Shown here: positions 1 to 11,828 of the stretch, piece after piece
Position numbering within the stretch: position 1 is the stretch's first letter
How the letters are laid out: the number at the start of each line of letters is the position of its first letter
NCBI GenBank assembly: GCA_038503075.1
Contig: JBCAML010000017.1
Coordinates: 62,001-126,000 of the forward strand
DNA length: 64,000 nucleotides
Source of the DNA: Gyromitra esculenta
Taxonomy: Eukaryota; Ascomycota; Pezizomycetes; Pezizales; Discinaceae
Direction: 5' to 3'
Notes under the pieces: model-generated
The model's database searches: none
Told to the model about the DNA's origin: nothing
Seen by the model: the letters and a program-made list of their open reading frames with translations, nothing else
Made by a program: the position numbers and the translations under genes

Positions 1-1841
1 CAAATAAGTTGACCCAACTACAAGCCGGCTAACCTATTCACACATAAGAACAGATATATATACGTATGGAGCCAACATCTGTTGGGCCAATCGGAATTAA
101 ACCCCGCATTACTACCCAAGTCTAGTCCGTTTAACTACGAGAAAGTCGACCCCGCCCAAATACCTTGCTATCGAAGCATCAAAGAATCGTCGGCTGGAAG
201 CAAGGCGTAATATTGAAATACAGTAACACGTATCATAATTCTACCTTGACAGAATAGCTGTTATTCTAGTATCGTATCACCTTACTAGTATTACAGTGGC
301 CATTTGTAACCATGTGGGAGTCCAAGGTACTAAACTCAACTATTACTTTTTTTTAACTCTCCCAGATTTTTTAGCTTCACCTATGACATAGACTCAGATA
401 TCCTCGGTGAAAAAGACCCAAGATATGCTGAGAGAATCTAACCAATGATTTTGCACAAAAGAGATTTATCATACGTATTATGCTTATTAGATTACTCCCG
501 ATGTAGCACCTCCTAAATTTTCGGGTTCAGAAACAAGACCAGAAAAGCTCTCTTATAACTACGGTGCGTAAGACATATGGTGCGCAACAGCCGCAAGCAG
601 TAGATATGAGCAAGCCTACAGTATCAAAAAAGGGGACGCAACTAGTACAGCGTATATGCGGCATTCTTAAAAAATGCCGAAGCAATACTGGATTCCTAGC
701 GCAAATACGGTAGTTCTCCAGAATTAAACTTGCATTTCCTAACAATACAGTAGCAGATTCATCCCATTTTCTCGTACTATATCAGCCAAAGCTTAAGGAT
801 TTCCGAGAAATATCTGGCATTACGAACTAGAGCCTTTCACTTGAATCTATACTTTATCTATCTCTAAGTATCTGAATTCCCCACTCAATTATCTAGTGCG
901 TTTATAATCCGTTGGCCATTACCCACAGCCACTTGCCCTCCCAAGCATTAGTACTGGGGGAGAATTCCGGTATAGTATATTACTCTCATACGTATACTGT
1001 GAGATAGGGTAGAAATTGTTGGCAGCAACTAGAGATGGATGATCCCTATGTAGGCAGGGGGACAGGACTACACTCTTGCCCAATCTGTCTTGTGCCTCGA
1101 GCTCCTGTACTATGATCATGAGCAACGAGAAATAGTAGCCTCGGCGAAATAAAATGAAATCATTTCTCTCCCGGAGAAGCCTCTCCTCGCCCAATCTTGT
1201 AAGTTTGCTATCCTCTTGAAAATCAAAAAAATCAAGCACCGCCATTCAAGGACCTACATCAAACAAGGAATCAGCTATGGAAACAGGCCCAAATCATAGA
1301 ATATGGCAGCGGAAAGGGGGTCCTACAGGAAATAGAGCACTAATGCACGATAGAATCGTACCTGATCCAAGGAAGGCTATTTAATGGTAGCCTATTGGGG
1401 CTCACTTAGGCCTTCGCTTCAATATATTCATCGGATATCACTCGGTCGGATATCCCGAACTCGACACGTTTTATCATTTTTGTCAGATAGAATATACCGC
1501 TCCTTAAGATTAATAAAGCGGCCTTGGAGTATCGGTTTCCGTTTTATTTTAGCCTCACAAATACATTTGCTTACCACGAGCTCCCGAGCCAGAAGCAGCG
1601 CATAAGTCACAGAGATCGAGAGATCAAAGCTACATATTCAAGTAATATATATTCAATTATTCAAACAACGAAGAAATTCGTGATAAATTAGCTAAGAATA
1701 TGCCTTGTCACATGATATATATATATATATGGATAAACCTCTTTCAGGAAATAATATATAACCCAGAAAAACACTCGTAAGTATTCGTATTCGTATTCAT
1801 ATCTATCTCATCTCTCTTAACCCTTATGACCTCTAATTAAG
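1..1841. other. Non-coding left edge
   Basis: No gene model can be supported here. The longest open stretch is a 108-codon minus-strand frame at 919-1245. It has no recognisable domain and no spliced extension that I could find. A short (TA)n run lies near 1716-1730. Confidence 0.5.
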
Positions 1842-3602
1842 TTACTCCGCCACCTCTGGCTTCCGACCATACACGACATGACTGCAAGCAAATATCAGCC
1901 CAAGAACAAGAAACCCAGTATGTGATGGAAGAACCAACAAGTTACTATACCCATGTGTTTTCCTATCCAGGAGCTGGGATTTAATTTCTGCAACAAAGGC
2001 ATGCACATCTTCCGGTGCCCAACTAGTCACCAGGGGATGTTAGCATGCACCCAGATACGAAAAAATCGCGAGTACGATCAAGTGCAATTTCGACTCCGTG
2101 GGTTTGAAGGTATCAACCACCCCGTCCGGTCCACGGTACTCACCCAAGCATCCTCGTGAAAAGCGCCAGTGTAAATCCATCCAGCCCCTGCATGGCGCTC
2201 AGCAGATTGTATTTTCCCACCTCCTTCAGCTCCTTATCTTTCGGCCACGGCCCGATCGGCAGTTTGTAGACCTTCTCCTGAACATCCACGAACCCGGCAT
2301 CTTCCATCCACTTCTTGGTCAGATGTGCGATGTCCCCCGGCTTCCCGAATCTGTCTGCTGCAAGCTGCATGTTTTTGGACCAGAGCGCCATCGGAGACCC
2401 TGGGTCCAGCGATTCATCGTCGCAGAAGATGCGAAGCGAAGGTTCCTGAGATTCCATGTATCCACCTGGTTTCAATCCGCTGGTTTTTGCTAGATGCATC
2501 AGTTGTGACACCATTGATACCCGCCCGCCATCGAGATCTATCCGGATCCCGGCCGCGGAGCATTGGATTCCAAATACAGATTCCCCCCCCCCCCTCCCTC
2601 CAAAAAACAAAAAAAACAGGAATTTTGACTTGAAACAAAGTGGGGGGGTGGGACTTACCGAAAAGCTTTCCTAAATAGTGCTGGCCAATCGCTTACACAG
2701 GCCATCATGTAGCGGATATGAATAAAATCGAATGTTTCTTTACCAGTCGCCCAGTTGCTCTCGAGATCGTCAATCTCGAACTGAAGATTTGGTGGTACCC
2801 ACGATGGCTGGATTGGGGAGAGATCATTCCCGATTACCTGCTACGGCGGGGTATAGTTGGTAACGCACAAGCTTGCCGCCAGCTATTTCCCTTTATAACG
2901 CTGGAAGCTTTTGACTCACCTGCGCAGAAGGGAACCTATCTGCGATGTCAATCGCCCATATTCCCGTCCCAGTCCCAATGTCCAAGATCCGCTTCGCCAG
3001 AAAATTAGCTCATCGGCAGCATGTAGAGTAGTGGGGTTCAGATGCGGGGCAGCGAACCTGTGGGTTTTCGCCAATGGGAGCGAGGTAGAGCTCGCCATGG
3101 AGAGTCAAGGTGACGAAATGGTGGCTGTCGTTCAAAAGTCAGGACTGATTCAGATCACGCAGAGAGAGGCATTTGGCGACTCACAATATATCTAATTGCT
3201 CGTTCTGCGTATCGTCATTGGGTCCGTAGTACGCGCCCTCACGGAAAGCGTGGTATCGGCGACCATTTTCGTATCTAGAGGGTAGTATAGTAGTGTTAAT
3301 TGGGGGTCTTGATGGTGTAATTTGCTCTTGACAGGTACTAAGAGGCTTTCGGCACTTGCTGGTAGTCAAGAACACTAGATTTCAAGGATGTTGTCGCGCT
3401 CTCCCTGGACGGCGATTAGCTGGATGTTGGGCAGTGGCTATTACGCAGACCTACAAGCCATTTGTGTAGAGCGAGTAATCGTCCGAGGCGCTCTATTTGC
3501 CCAACTCGCCATCAAAACAAATTCTCCAGCAGCGATCGGATCGAACAGCATACATACCTCTGAATCAACAGCAATTGGGTTCACTTCGTTTGCATCAGAC
3601 AT
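1842..3602 (-). CDS. LaeA-like SAM-dependent methyltransferase
   Basis: Predicted class I methyltransferase of the LaeA/UMTA-like fungal group; its substrate cannot be read from sequence. Exons on the minus strand: 3602-3558, 3492-3455, 3374-3360, 3274-3185, 3124-3058, 2991-2920, 2837-2659, 2479-2144, 2022-1951 and 1881-1842. They total 954 nt and give 317 residues. The N-terminal part carries the family block [10 protein letters not shown]. The SAM-binding motif I is [13 protein letters not shown], followed by [18 protein letters not shown] and then [11 protein letters not shown]. The C-terminus has the usual [10 protein letters not shown] and VVYGRKP. Nine introns in 317 codons is dense. 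One intron (3275-3359) needs a GC donor and one exon is only 15 nt. The three most 5' exons are the least certain. LaeA itself is a nuclear regulator of secondary metabolism, but many paralogues are not, and no backbone biosynthetic gene lies nearby. Confidence 0.88.
3275..3359 (-). other. Probable GC-AG intron in the methyltransferase gene
   Basis: Reading minus-strand 3360 to 3274, the family sequence [13 protein letters not shown] is rebuilt in frame only if the intron starts GCAAGT and ends CTCTAG. The nearest GT donor, four bases further in, leaves the wrong phase and a stop follows. GCAAGT is the usual form of GC-AG donors. Confidence 0.6.
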
Positions 3603-4086
3603 GGCTATAGCTAGTTGATTCGGGCTACAGGGACGGCAATAGTGAAAGCTGAATGTCTGCTTCGTGGGATGAACTATATCGGCGGCTGTCTGACTTCACA
3701 CGTGGAGGCTTGAGCGATAGCTGTAGTGGGGAGCTGTCAAGTGCAGAGAGGCCAAATATTCCTTCCGCCTAGACGCCATGATTTGTATGTATTCTTCTTC
3801 TTATTTACTATTCAGGCTATTAAATTGCTGTTCCAAAGACCCGAGCATCCGTACAGCCGCGATGCAGCTAAGAGGGACGTAGCTGGATGACTATTTAAGA
3901 ATTAATATTCGGGATCTTATTACTTTAGAGGGTAGGGCGTTAATCGTATAAGATTGGGTTCTTGTAATTTAAAAGGAATAGCTACGTGTATCAATGCACA
4001 ATTCACATGTACAGGCAGGTATATACGTAGCATGCGCATCGTGGAGAGGGATTATTAACGTCACAGTACTATATATTAAGTAAAAC

Positions 4087-4229
4087 ATCTACTCGTGCTC
4101 TGGAATAAGTACCTGAAAACGCCTTTTGGTGGCAAAGTTTTTTAATTCGTCCCGCAGCAGCACTTCAAAATCTGGTTGGCCAAGGTCTTACCCTTGTTTT
4201 CAGGTACTTATTCTAGAGCACAAGTAGAT
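4087..4229. repeat. 143-bp inverted-repeat element, MITE-like
   Basis: Two 33-nt arms, 4087-4119 and 4197-4229, are reverse complements with two mismatches, both transitions, around a 77-nt centre. The arms end inward at GTACCTGAAAA. No coding capacity lies inside and no clear target-site duplication flanks it. A small non-autonomous DNA transposon or a hairpin-forming non-coding element fits. Confidence 0.65.
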
Positions 4230-7213
4230 ATACCTATCTCTATAGAGCGCTGTCCACTTTAGTCGCCGGTCATCGCAGTCCCTGAACGACGAGTGACGCT
4301 CCATGCACACGTCTTTCTTCCGCCAGCCACAAGTATTCGTGGCGCCTATAGATGTTGATATAACCTCTCTCCTGTGCCGTCTTGGAGAAACCCTATACCC
4401 ATCCCACTCAAATGCCGAAGGGCCCAAAAAGGGAGAAAAGATGCTGTGCCCAGGATGCCTAAACCCTCCCCCCCCAGCTGCCCTACACGCACGGCACTTG
4501 CACATTCTCCACGGAAAAAGAGAATCACGGCTCTTGTGATCGTGAGTTCCCAGGCTCGCGGGTCCCCACCTCTGACCCCTGGCTCGATCCCTGTAAAACC
4601 TCTCTCAGACACGTAGGAGCCTTCCGAGCTTCTGTAACCGAGCAGTTTGGAATCCATTCAGTCAGTGGCGGAGATGGCGGAGATGGGCCATCTTGCCACG
4701 ATCCCTCAGCACTGATCTTACCAGCCACCATGAATCTCTCCGATTGCGGACAAGTGTGTGCGGGTGTCTTACACCGCCCGGAAGTGCCGGGCCTCCACTC
4801 CTACTCTCCACGCGAGACACTTGAGATCCTGGGATGTTTCCATAACTACTTCCCCCCCACGCCTAGAAAAATAAAATAAAACCCTGGAAATCAAAGGGGA
4901 GGGGTATGACTACAGACGAAGCAAGAATACTCCTTTCCGTAAGTCTGGTTATCGAAATCGAGGCCACATACAGACAGTCAAGTCTATGCAACAGGGGAAC
5001 AGAATAAGTAATACAAGAAGAAAAAGGAAAAACGTGAGATCGTTTCATGAGGAGCACGTTCTTAGCGATCTTGGAAAGAAGGGAGGCAGGGAGGGTTTGA
5101 GACGAGATCCAGGAACACCACTGAAAATCAAAGCCTGCCATCAGCACTGAGCCTAAACACGACTGAAAAAACTCTACAACACGAACCCCTAACCCTCGCA
5201 TCTCGAGTGACCCGACGTGAATGGCAAGCTGGTCTTGAGGATATCGGTAATAGGTTCCGGCTCCATTATCGTGGTCGATCGCGGGGCGGGCTGCAATGTA
5301 TCACTTGGCATCGCGCCGGGACCACGGTATTGGAATCGCCAGATGGCCGTCTTGATATTCATAGAGACGGGCCGTCTCACTTGGCAGCTACCTAGATCGA
5401 CTTGGGCCGGCGGCACGTTTGCGGTTGGCGATTATCATACAGTGTACGACAAAAAGGATCGAGAAACGTGAGACTTGGATTCGGGGCTGTTATTACCCCC
5501 CTAGAGTTTTCGAGGAAGATTCTAGTAGTTGGATTGGCCACAGGACCCTGTTAGTAGACCCCGGTTTCTCGATATTTCCTGCCGTACGCCGTACGAGCAA
5601 ATGCAGGGTCAAACATCCTGTTCTTGAGCCTCGGATTTCACTATGACGATGTCAGGGAGTGTAGATGTTAATGATCTTCGTCCATGTACTTTGTGAGTTT
5701 TGATCATGTCATTATCGAGTATTATTATTAAGACAACGGGCTTTCTCGAGTTCTGGCCTCGGCATGTCTAATTATAATCAGCATTGAACGGTGTTGTGAA
5801 ACCCGTCCTTAATGCTATATCTAAGAATGAAGGAATAATAAAACAGGTCCTTGCTATGTCCAAGAATCAGCTCATCCACCCCCTCCCTCAATATACTGAT
5901 TGGAAGCAAAGAGGATTGGAGACTTGCATCTATAGGCGTAAGCACAGATAGCGGTACTGGCGCTGGGAAAGCAGTATCGAATCGTCTCATCGATGATGAT
6001 TGTCTAGCAATTACACGATACCCCTATCACAATTGTTAAGGCCTAAGGCCAGGGCTACATCCATGTCATCGGTGGGGGTTACTTGTCCATCTTCTCGCGA
6101 ATTTAGAGCACGAGGATGGATACACAAAAATAGATCTACTACTATTCCTTTTGCCACTCGAGCCCTGATCACCAGCCATCTAGATGCGTGGATTTCATTA
6201 ATCCCCAAGGCAGTACAGTACAGACATCAAGGATACTTCCCCCAGGATTCGAATGCTGACTAGCTAGTGCTCACCAAAACGTGCTGGGATGTTTGCCTCG
6301 TGAGATGTAGCACAGCCGTAGCTCGCTCACTCACTCGTCGTGCCTGGGGGTAATTCCAAGAGCTTGGAATGAGGGAATTAGTTCCAGCTGTATGGGTCCT
6401 GGAGAGCGAGCAAATGCGGGGGGCGGATGGCGATGCCCCAGTTCCCCTTAAGCTTGCACGGTAGGGATGTAATATCACGCGGTACCTCACAGGGCTCTGT
6501 GGTGTGGATTGTAGGATAGTTCTATGTAGTGGACAGCAGAGGCCCAGATCTTGTAAAGCGACTGGCTGGCAGGGGGTTCACTCATGAGCCCCTACGAGCC
6601 TCTGTCTTCAGGGAGTTTGGCTTTGCCCGGTATTTTCCAGTCCAGAGAAGGGCGTTACTCTCATGGTAATCCTCAGGACTTGTTCTGGAAACCTATAATG
6701 AACAATACTATAGCTTTGCTGTCACGCTGTCACAATCACTGAGTGTAGTGTTACCTGAATATGGATCTGAGGATTTGCCTTCTGGATGGCAGTGATCCAG
6801 CTACTGAGTACTACGGCAAAGCAATAATTGTTTCTCTTCCGCCCAGTAGATTTAGCTATACATCTGTAACTATAGTAGACACACCCTCGACCATAGAGCC
6901 GTCCTGGTTAGATAGCTAATTACACGTAACCATATGGATTCACATCATTCCTATAGGCCAATCATCCCCCATCACTCGTCCACCATCTGTGTTCAACAAC
7001 ACAAAGGCCATCGATTCGACAGCATAGAATAGTTCCTCCAGCTCAAACCAAACCATCGCCACTCGATTCCAGCATGGCTTCCTCCCCCCGAGAGCGGATT
7101 CCCAGGGGTAGAAATGGCCGCAGCAGCCGGGTAACTGCGCGCCACACCAGGCTATGACCTCACCTCTCTGGAGACATCGCGACTTCCGCTGAGGTTTCGC
7201 CACCAGATACAGC

Positions 7214-7300
7214 TTCACCGAAACATCTCATCTCACATTCTCTCTCCGCTGCTCCATATTGCCCTGTTTGTGCTTTTCGCACATTTCCCCTCTCTTTCGC
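7214..7300 (+). promoter_or_regulatory. CT-rich upstream tract of the APP1-like gene
   Basis: A pyrimidine-rich stretch with repeated CTCTCTCC and CCCCTCTCTTTC runs 265-350 bases upstream of the proposed start at 7566. Such tracts often precede transcription starts of active genes in filamentous fungi. No TATA box is evident. The role is inferred from composition only. Confidence 0.3.
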
Positions 7301-7565
7301 AAATCTGGTTTCACGCGCTCGTCTGCGACACTCGCTCGCGCACCTCCGCTTCCTCCTCTACCCTGGCCTCCGCGCCCGCTTCCAGAACCGCATATACCGT
7401 CTTGTTGCCGCCGCAAACTCCCGCATTCGCCGCGGCCCTGCCCCTTCCCGCTTGGGTCTCCCTCAAGCCTTCTCCAAGCGGGGCCATCTCGAGTGGAAAA
7501 ACGATCGCTGGGAGCGAGCCACTTCGCTGCGCACCAGGGCGGCCCACCGCAACACCACGAGCACG

Positions 7566-9785
7566 ATGCAGACCCCCGGCGATGCGGGAGGTGGATGGGG
7601 TAGCTACTATAGACAGGTCACCGGTGCTGCCGATCCACCGGAGGGCGGAAGACAGTCTAGTGGGAGGAGACAGAAGCTTGCTGGTTTTTTGAAGTCTGCG
7701 AACGAACTGGGGCAGAGCTATTACCAGGGATACGCGAAGAGGAACGCGGAGACGGAGAAAGAACTGGACGACTTCACGGGGGATCAGCCCACCAGCTCGT
7801 GGCCGGAGGTGGAGGTCATGAGGAGCGGCGATGAGGAGTTGGTTCTGTATCCCAGCTATGCCAGAAGACGGCCCGTCGGGCACAGGGGCAGGAATGATGG
7901 AGCTGCAGAACGGAGAGAGGACGGCCAGGAGAGCGTGCATGAAGACGGTATGTACCCGTCGGACGAAGAGGACCACAATGTGGTCGACGTCGATGTCCGT
8001 GGCTGGCTCTTTGCCCCCCATTCTGGCCCTCTGACGAGGAAGAACCGATATCTCCACTGGGTGGCTCTGAAGCTGTGTGGCCTGCCTGCCCAGGCTTCAA
8101 ACCAGCCTGGAGAGCCCGACAGGATTCCCACGGCTGCAGAGGCTGAATCCACAAAGCGAACTGCTGCAGCTATTGCCAAAACCGGCCGACCTCCGTCGAT
8201 ATATTCTCTCGACGATAAAACGGACGAGCTGGCACGGAACGGCTCTGCGCCATCAAATGCAGTCACGGCGGTAGCAAGACGGCTATCCTGGAGACCGCCA
8301 GCGATATCTATCCCCAGCGCCCAGTCCTTGTCCCCGCAGCAGACGCAGCCGCAGCCGCAGCTCAGCCCTGCAGAGGTAGCTACTGCTCATAGTGCACTCT
8401 CCGCCCGTTTGGCCCCGTTCATGCACCGTCCGATCCCTGGCACCCCCGTTACGATCTTCTTCTTCAATTCCACAGCCTCGCAATCGCGAACACTCGTTAC
8501 GACTGACACCGGCCACTTTACTGTGCGTGTTGCGCTACCGTTCATCCCGACGCATGTCCGCGTGCTGGCCTCGGAAACGCTCTCGGCAACCGAAGGGGTC
8601 ATTATCCATGAGCCCACGGGGATCTCTCTCATCTCTGATATCGACGACACCGTCAAGCACTCCGCGGTGTCGCTGGGGGCACGGGAGATCTTCCGCAACA
8701 CGTTCACCGCGCCCTTGTCCACACTGAGCATCCCAGGCGTTGCAGATTGGTACAGCAGACTCGCTGCCGCACCGTATCATGTAAACTTCCACTACGTTTC
8801 GAACTCCCCTTGGCAGCTGTACCCAGTCCTGAAATCCTTTTTCGAGGAGGCTGGACTTCCTCCGGGCAGCATGCACTTGAAACAGTACTCTGGCATGCTC
8901 CAGGGCATCTTTGAGCCTGTCGCGGAGCGCAAGAAGGGCACGGTCGAGAGGGTCCTGCGAGACTTCCCGGAACGACGCTGGATCCTCGTGGGCGATTCTG
9001 GAGAAGCGGATTTAGAGGTCTATACCGAGCTCGTCGAAAACTTTCCTGGGAGGATTTTAGCGGTATTCATCAGGGATGTAACCACCACTCCTTCGCCTGA
9101 CGATAGAGGGTTTTTCGATTCGAATGAGTCGAAGGCCGAGTACACAAGGACGATGCAAGAGTGGGCGCAGGAGAAAGCAGCGAGTCTCAAGGAAGCTGAG
9201 GCAGCAAAGATCCCACCTCCACCGCTTCCGAAACGGAGATCTGGTAACTCCGAGAGTCAGCGCCCGGAAACGGGGAAACCAGAATCTTCTTCATCATCAG
9301 CAACGAACAAAAAGACGCCACCGCCCCCGAGGCCAGCTAAACCTCCAGCGTTACAAGGCCTGACACGTACCAATACTGCTTCTGCGGCTATCCCTACATC
9401 ATCTCCCCCATCGTCAGCAACGAGTCCCCGTGGGCCTCCCCCATCTCCTCCTCCGCCTCCGTTACCCCGTCGTACTGCAACGGTTTCGGGTACAGAGGGC
9501 AATACTTTCTCTTCTGCATCCGTATCCGCATCCGCATCTCTTCAGCTACAGCGCTCACCGAACTTTCAATCCTCTTCGTCGTCCTCTCCTGGGCCCTCAT
9601 CAGCAGCGCAGCAGCAGCAACAGGATATGCTGCTGAGTAAGAAAGAAGAGCTGTGGATGAGAAGGTGGGAGTACGCACAGAGAGTTATGGGCAGGAACGG
9701 GGTATTGTTGCACAGCTGGAGAAATGGTGGAGACGTGGAAGTCATTTGCCGGGGTGTGATCGAGGAGGCACTATGGGGGAAATAA
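7566..9785 (+). CDS. APP1: APP1-like Mg2+-dependent phosphatidate phosphatase
   Basis: Likely removes phosphate from phosphatidate to give diacylglycerol, in the manner of yeast App1, which acts at cortical actin patches. The single exon gives 739 residues from the ATG at 7566. The frame stays open upstream to an ATG at 7452, which would add 38 residues, but MQTPGDAGG at 7566 looks the better start. The catalytic DxDxT motif is DIDDTVK at about residues 358-364, inside the APP1 catalytic (DUF2183) domain at roughly 300-520. Other family blocks include FHYVSNSPWQLYP and GDSGEADLEVY. The tail from about residue 550 has three polyproline runs followed or flanked by basic residues (for example PPPPLPKRR and PPPPPLPRR), suited to SH3 proteins, plus Ser- and Gln-rich linkers. 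AATAAA occurs right at and after the stop. Catalytic motifs are intact. Confidence 0.92.
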   Translation: MQTPGDAGGGWGSYYRQVTGAADPPEGGRQSSGRRQKLAGFLKSANELGQSYYQGYAKRNAETEKELDDFTGDQPTSSWPEVEVMRSGDEELVLYPSYARRRPVGHRGRNDGAAERREDGQESVHEDGMYPSDEEDHNVVDVDVRGWLFAPHSGPLTRKNRYLHWVALKLCGLPAQASNQPGEPDRIPTAAEAESTKRTAAAIAKTGRPPSIYSLDDKTDELARNGSAPSNAVTAVARRLSWRPPAISIPSAQSLSPQQTQPQPQLSPAEVATAHSALSARLAPFMHRPIPGTPVTIFFFNSTASQSRTLVTTDTGHFTVRVALPFIPTHVRVLASETLSATEGVIIHEPTGISLISDIDDTVKHSAVSLGAREIFRNTFTAPLSTLSIPGVADWYSRLAAAPYHVNFHYVSNSPWQLYPVLKSFFEEAGLPPGSMHLKQYSGMLQGIFEPVAERKKGTVERVLRDFPERRWILVGDSGEADLEVYTELVENFPGRILAVFIRDVTTTPSPDDRGFFDSNESKAEYTRTMQEWAQEKAASLKEAEAAKIPPPPLPKRRSGNSESQRPETGKPESSSSSATNKKTPPPPRPAKPPALQGLTRTNTASAAIPTSSPPSSATSPRGPPPSPPPPPLPRRTATVSGTEGNTFSSASVSASASLQLQRSPNFQSSSSSSPGPSSAAQQQQQDMLLSKKEELWMRRWEYAQRVMGRNGVLLHSWRNGGDVEVICRGVIEEALWGK

Positions 9786-11048
9786 AATCTTGTCCGGTGA
9801 TGAGGAAAATAAAAACAGGGAAATATGACTCTTGTACTTTGTGTTTACCGGCTTTTTTTTTAAATTCACTTGTCTTTTCCCGCTAGAAAGGGGGGGGTTT
9901 TTTTTTTACTATACGGAGTATGGAGTGTGGATGATTCGATCTTGTTTTGCTTGATGCTTCTTATGGATATACGTATGAATACATGTATGCTCATCTGGTT
10001 GTCGTGTAGAATACATACGGCATGGAATTCTTCCCGTTTGTGTGAATTTTTTTGCATGTGAATTTCTATCTGCTCTTTTTTAGAATTACCTCTTGATGTA
10101 CCTGGCTTTTATTGTTACTCTGGTTTTATTCTCTGTGCTATAGCTGGCGATTGGGCAGGCGGACCAAAAGAGACCCGGGTTTTACGAGTGTGTTGATAAA
10201 AATGTCTGATATACCTACATATCACCATAGCATGAGATAAAAGTCCCAATGACATTACAAACAGGCAGCACCGCAGCTCACGGGCAAGCACTCGACACAA
10301 TACAAGACAGCTGTATAACGAATGAATGGACGAACAGACCAGCTGCTGCAGACAAATACGAATGTTTTCACTTCGCCCTGTTTCGCTATCTGTTCGCCCC
10401 ACAAATGTGATGGGACATTTAGCCGTCACTCGTTCGGCCTCTCGTCACTTCCGACTTGTCACTTGTTAGGTAAAGCTGCTCCCCCATCGGCTGCGATAGT
10501 AGTTTAGGGAGGTGACGGGGCGGCAGGCAATGTCGGGGGCAATTGCAAGGGAAGGACAGAAGAAGTGCGAACGCGAATAGGACTGCATAAGCATGGCGAG
10601 GAGATGGATATATGTGGTGGGCGAGATGGGAAACACAAGAGTGCCCTACAATTTTCGATTTGATGATAGCTCTGTTTGCACTCGTGTACATAATCAGCCA
10701 ATCTGGCTTTGCAATATCTGGCTTCTCGCAAGTCCAGAAACTGACAAATCACGTCCCTCAGCCACTCCCCTTACTATCAGCTATCCTGGACCTCAGCTCG
10801 TACTCGTTCACCATTTATGAGAATATTCGAAATGTCATGTTTACACTCGGGTTGATTGGATGGTTGTTTTTTTTTCTTTCTTCCTCACCAGGAGGCTTTA
10901 TTTCAATAATCTAACTGCAAAAAGCATGGTCGCTTAAACCCATCTATCTGTATAATAAAAAGCTCCTCCTGTTAATCATCACAAGTACACAAAATAATCA
11001 CTCTCAAACAAAGGTGGGGCCATAACATAACCATTTCTAGCCAAGAAA
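9786..11048. other. Intergenic, convergent 3' ends
   Basis: It lies between the 3' end of the plus-strand phosphatase and the 3' end of the minus-strand gene at 11049. It holds homopolymer G and T runs near 9889-9908. Frames of up to about 104 codons show no domain. I see no gene here. Confidence 0.5.
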
Positions 11049-11828
11049 TCACTTCCTCCTCCCAATGAGTCTCCGGCGTTTCTCGCTCGGGCTCCTAGGC
11101 GGCGAATCCCGTCCAAGAGCTTTCCAGAGCTTTGAGTCAGTGATTTTAGCACTTACATTAGCTTTCTTGAACCCCCTAACAATACTGCTCCCGTGTTTCT
11201 GGAACCACGTAAACCTTTTCCTCTCGCTGGAAGAGTCGTCGTCAGAAGATTCCAGGCGTCCTGGGGCCTCCACTATGCGGTCAGAGCTGGGCCACTGTCG
11301 TGAGGGTCGGGGCTTGTGCTCACTATTGGCTCGTCGCAGAGCGACGGCTTCTTGAATGGGCCTGGATTCACCATCACCGTTGATATGGACTGCTTCAGCG
11401 TTCTGCCGCCAGTCTTCAAGACATTGGGCGATTACTGTCGTAAGCTGGGTGAAACCATTAGACCTTTGTTTTGAGAGCCAACCCTGATAGGCATCGTGGT
11501 CACTAACCGTCCAAATACAAACTACGATGATATCAGTCACCTCGAAACCATCCCCAACTTCGATGGCAATGACCCGGTAAGGACATCCTCCCTCACCGAA
11601 ACAGCAAACCTGTCCTGGGTATCCTTTTCCCTTGCCTTTCCATGACCTCCCCAAACTCATATTTTCGAGGGCAGACTCTTCCAGCTCTCCGGCCATAATC
11701 TTCTTTCCTACTAGGATTCTGTCTTCCTTATACCAGACTCGTACCCCGCCTGTAAACTTGTTAGTTGCCAAAGAACGTCTGCCGGTACCAGCACCGGTGG
11801 AAGGGCGTGCAGGTGGACTGCTCGACAT
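11049..11828 (-). CDS. Hypothetical protein, 259 aa
   Basis: Not recognised. A single open frame starts at an ATG followed by a Ser/Pro/Gly-rich leader (SSSPPARPSTGAGTGRRS). The middle, about residues 25-150, looks folded: VRVWYKEDRILVGKK, then a Cys-containing stretch (QVCCFGEGGCPYRVIAIEVGD) and a hydrophobic VTDIIVVCIW. The C-terminal 100 residues are polar, with a Ser/Asp run (ESSDDDSSSERKR), and end in a basic SEKRRRLIGRRK that could be a nuclear localisation signal. No membrane span or signal peptide is seen. Against a chance frame: 259 codons without a stop, and a complex N-terminal half. Against a real gene: no known domain, and fairly short for an intronless frame in an intron-rich neighbourhood. 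Confidence 0.6.
   Translation of the reverse strand: MSSSPPARPSTGAGTGRRSLATNKFTGGVRVWYKEDRILVGKKIMAGELEESALENMSLGRSWKGKGKGYPGQVCCFGEGGCPYRVIAIEVGDGFEVTDIIVVCIWTVSDHDAYQGWLSKQRSNGFTQLTTVIAQCLEDWRQNAEAVHINGDGESRPIQEAVALRRANSEHKPRPSRQWPSSDRIVEAPGRLESSDDDSSSERKRFTWFQKHGSSIVRGFKKANVSAKITDSKLWKALGRDSPPRSPSEKRRRLIGRRK

Larger units (their letters stand above)
3603..7565. other. Long intergenic region
   Basis: It separates the minus-strand methyltransferase from the plus-strand phosphatase, so it holds both upstream regions. Many short frames overlap, none with a recognisable domain. The one clear structure is the inverted repeat at 4087-4229. The last 350 bases become strongly pyrimidine-rich on the plus strand. 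Confidence 0.5.

Noticed and set aside
7311..8057. 248-codon minus-strand open frame
   Set aside because: It lies antisense to the APP1-like gene and its leader, and the translation is Arg/Leu/Ala-rich without a domain. It is a frame shadow of GC-rich coding DNA.
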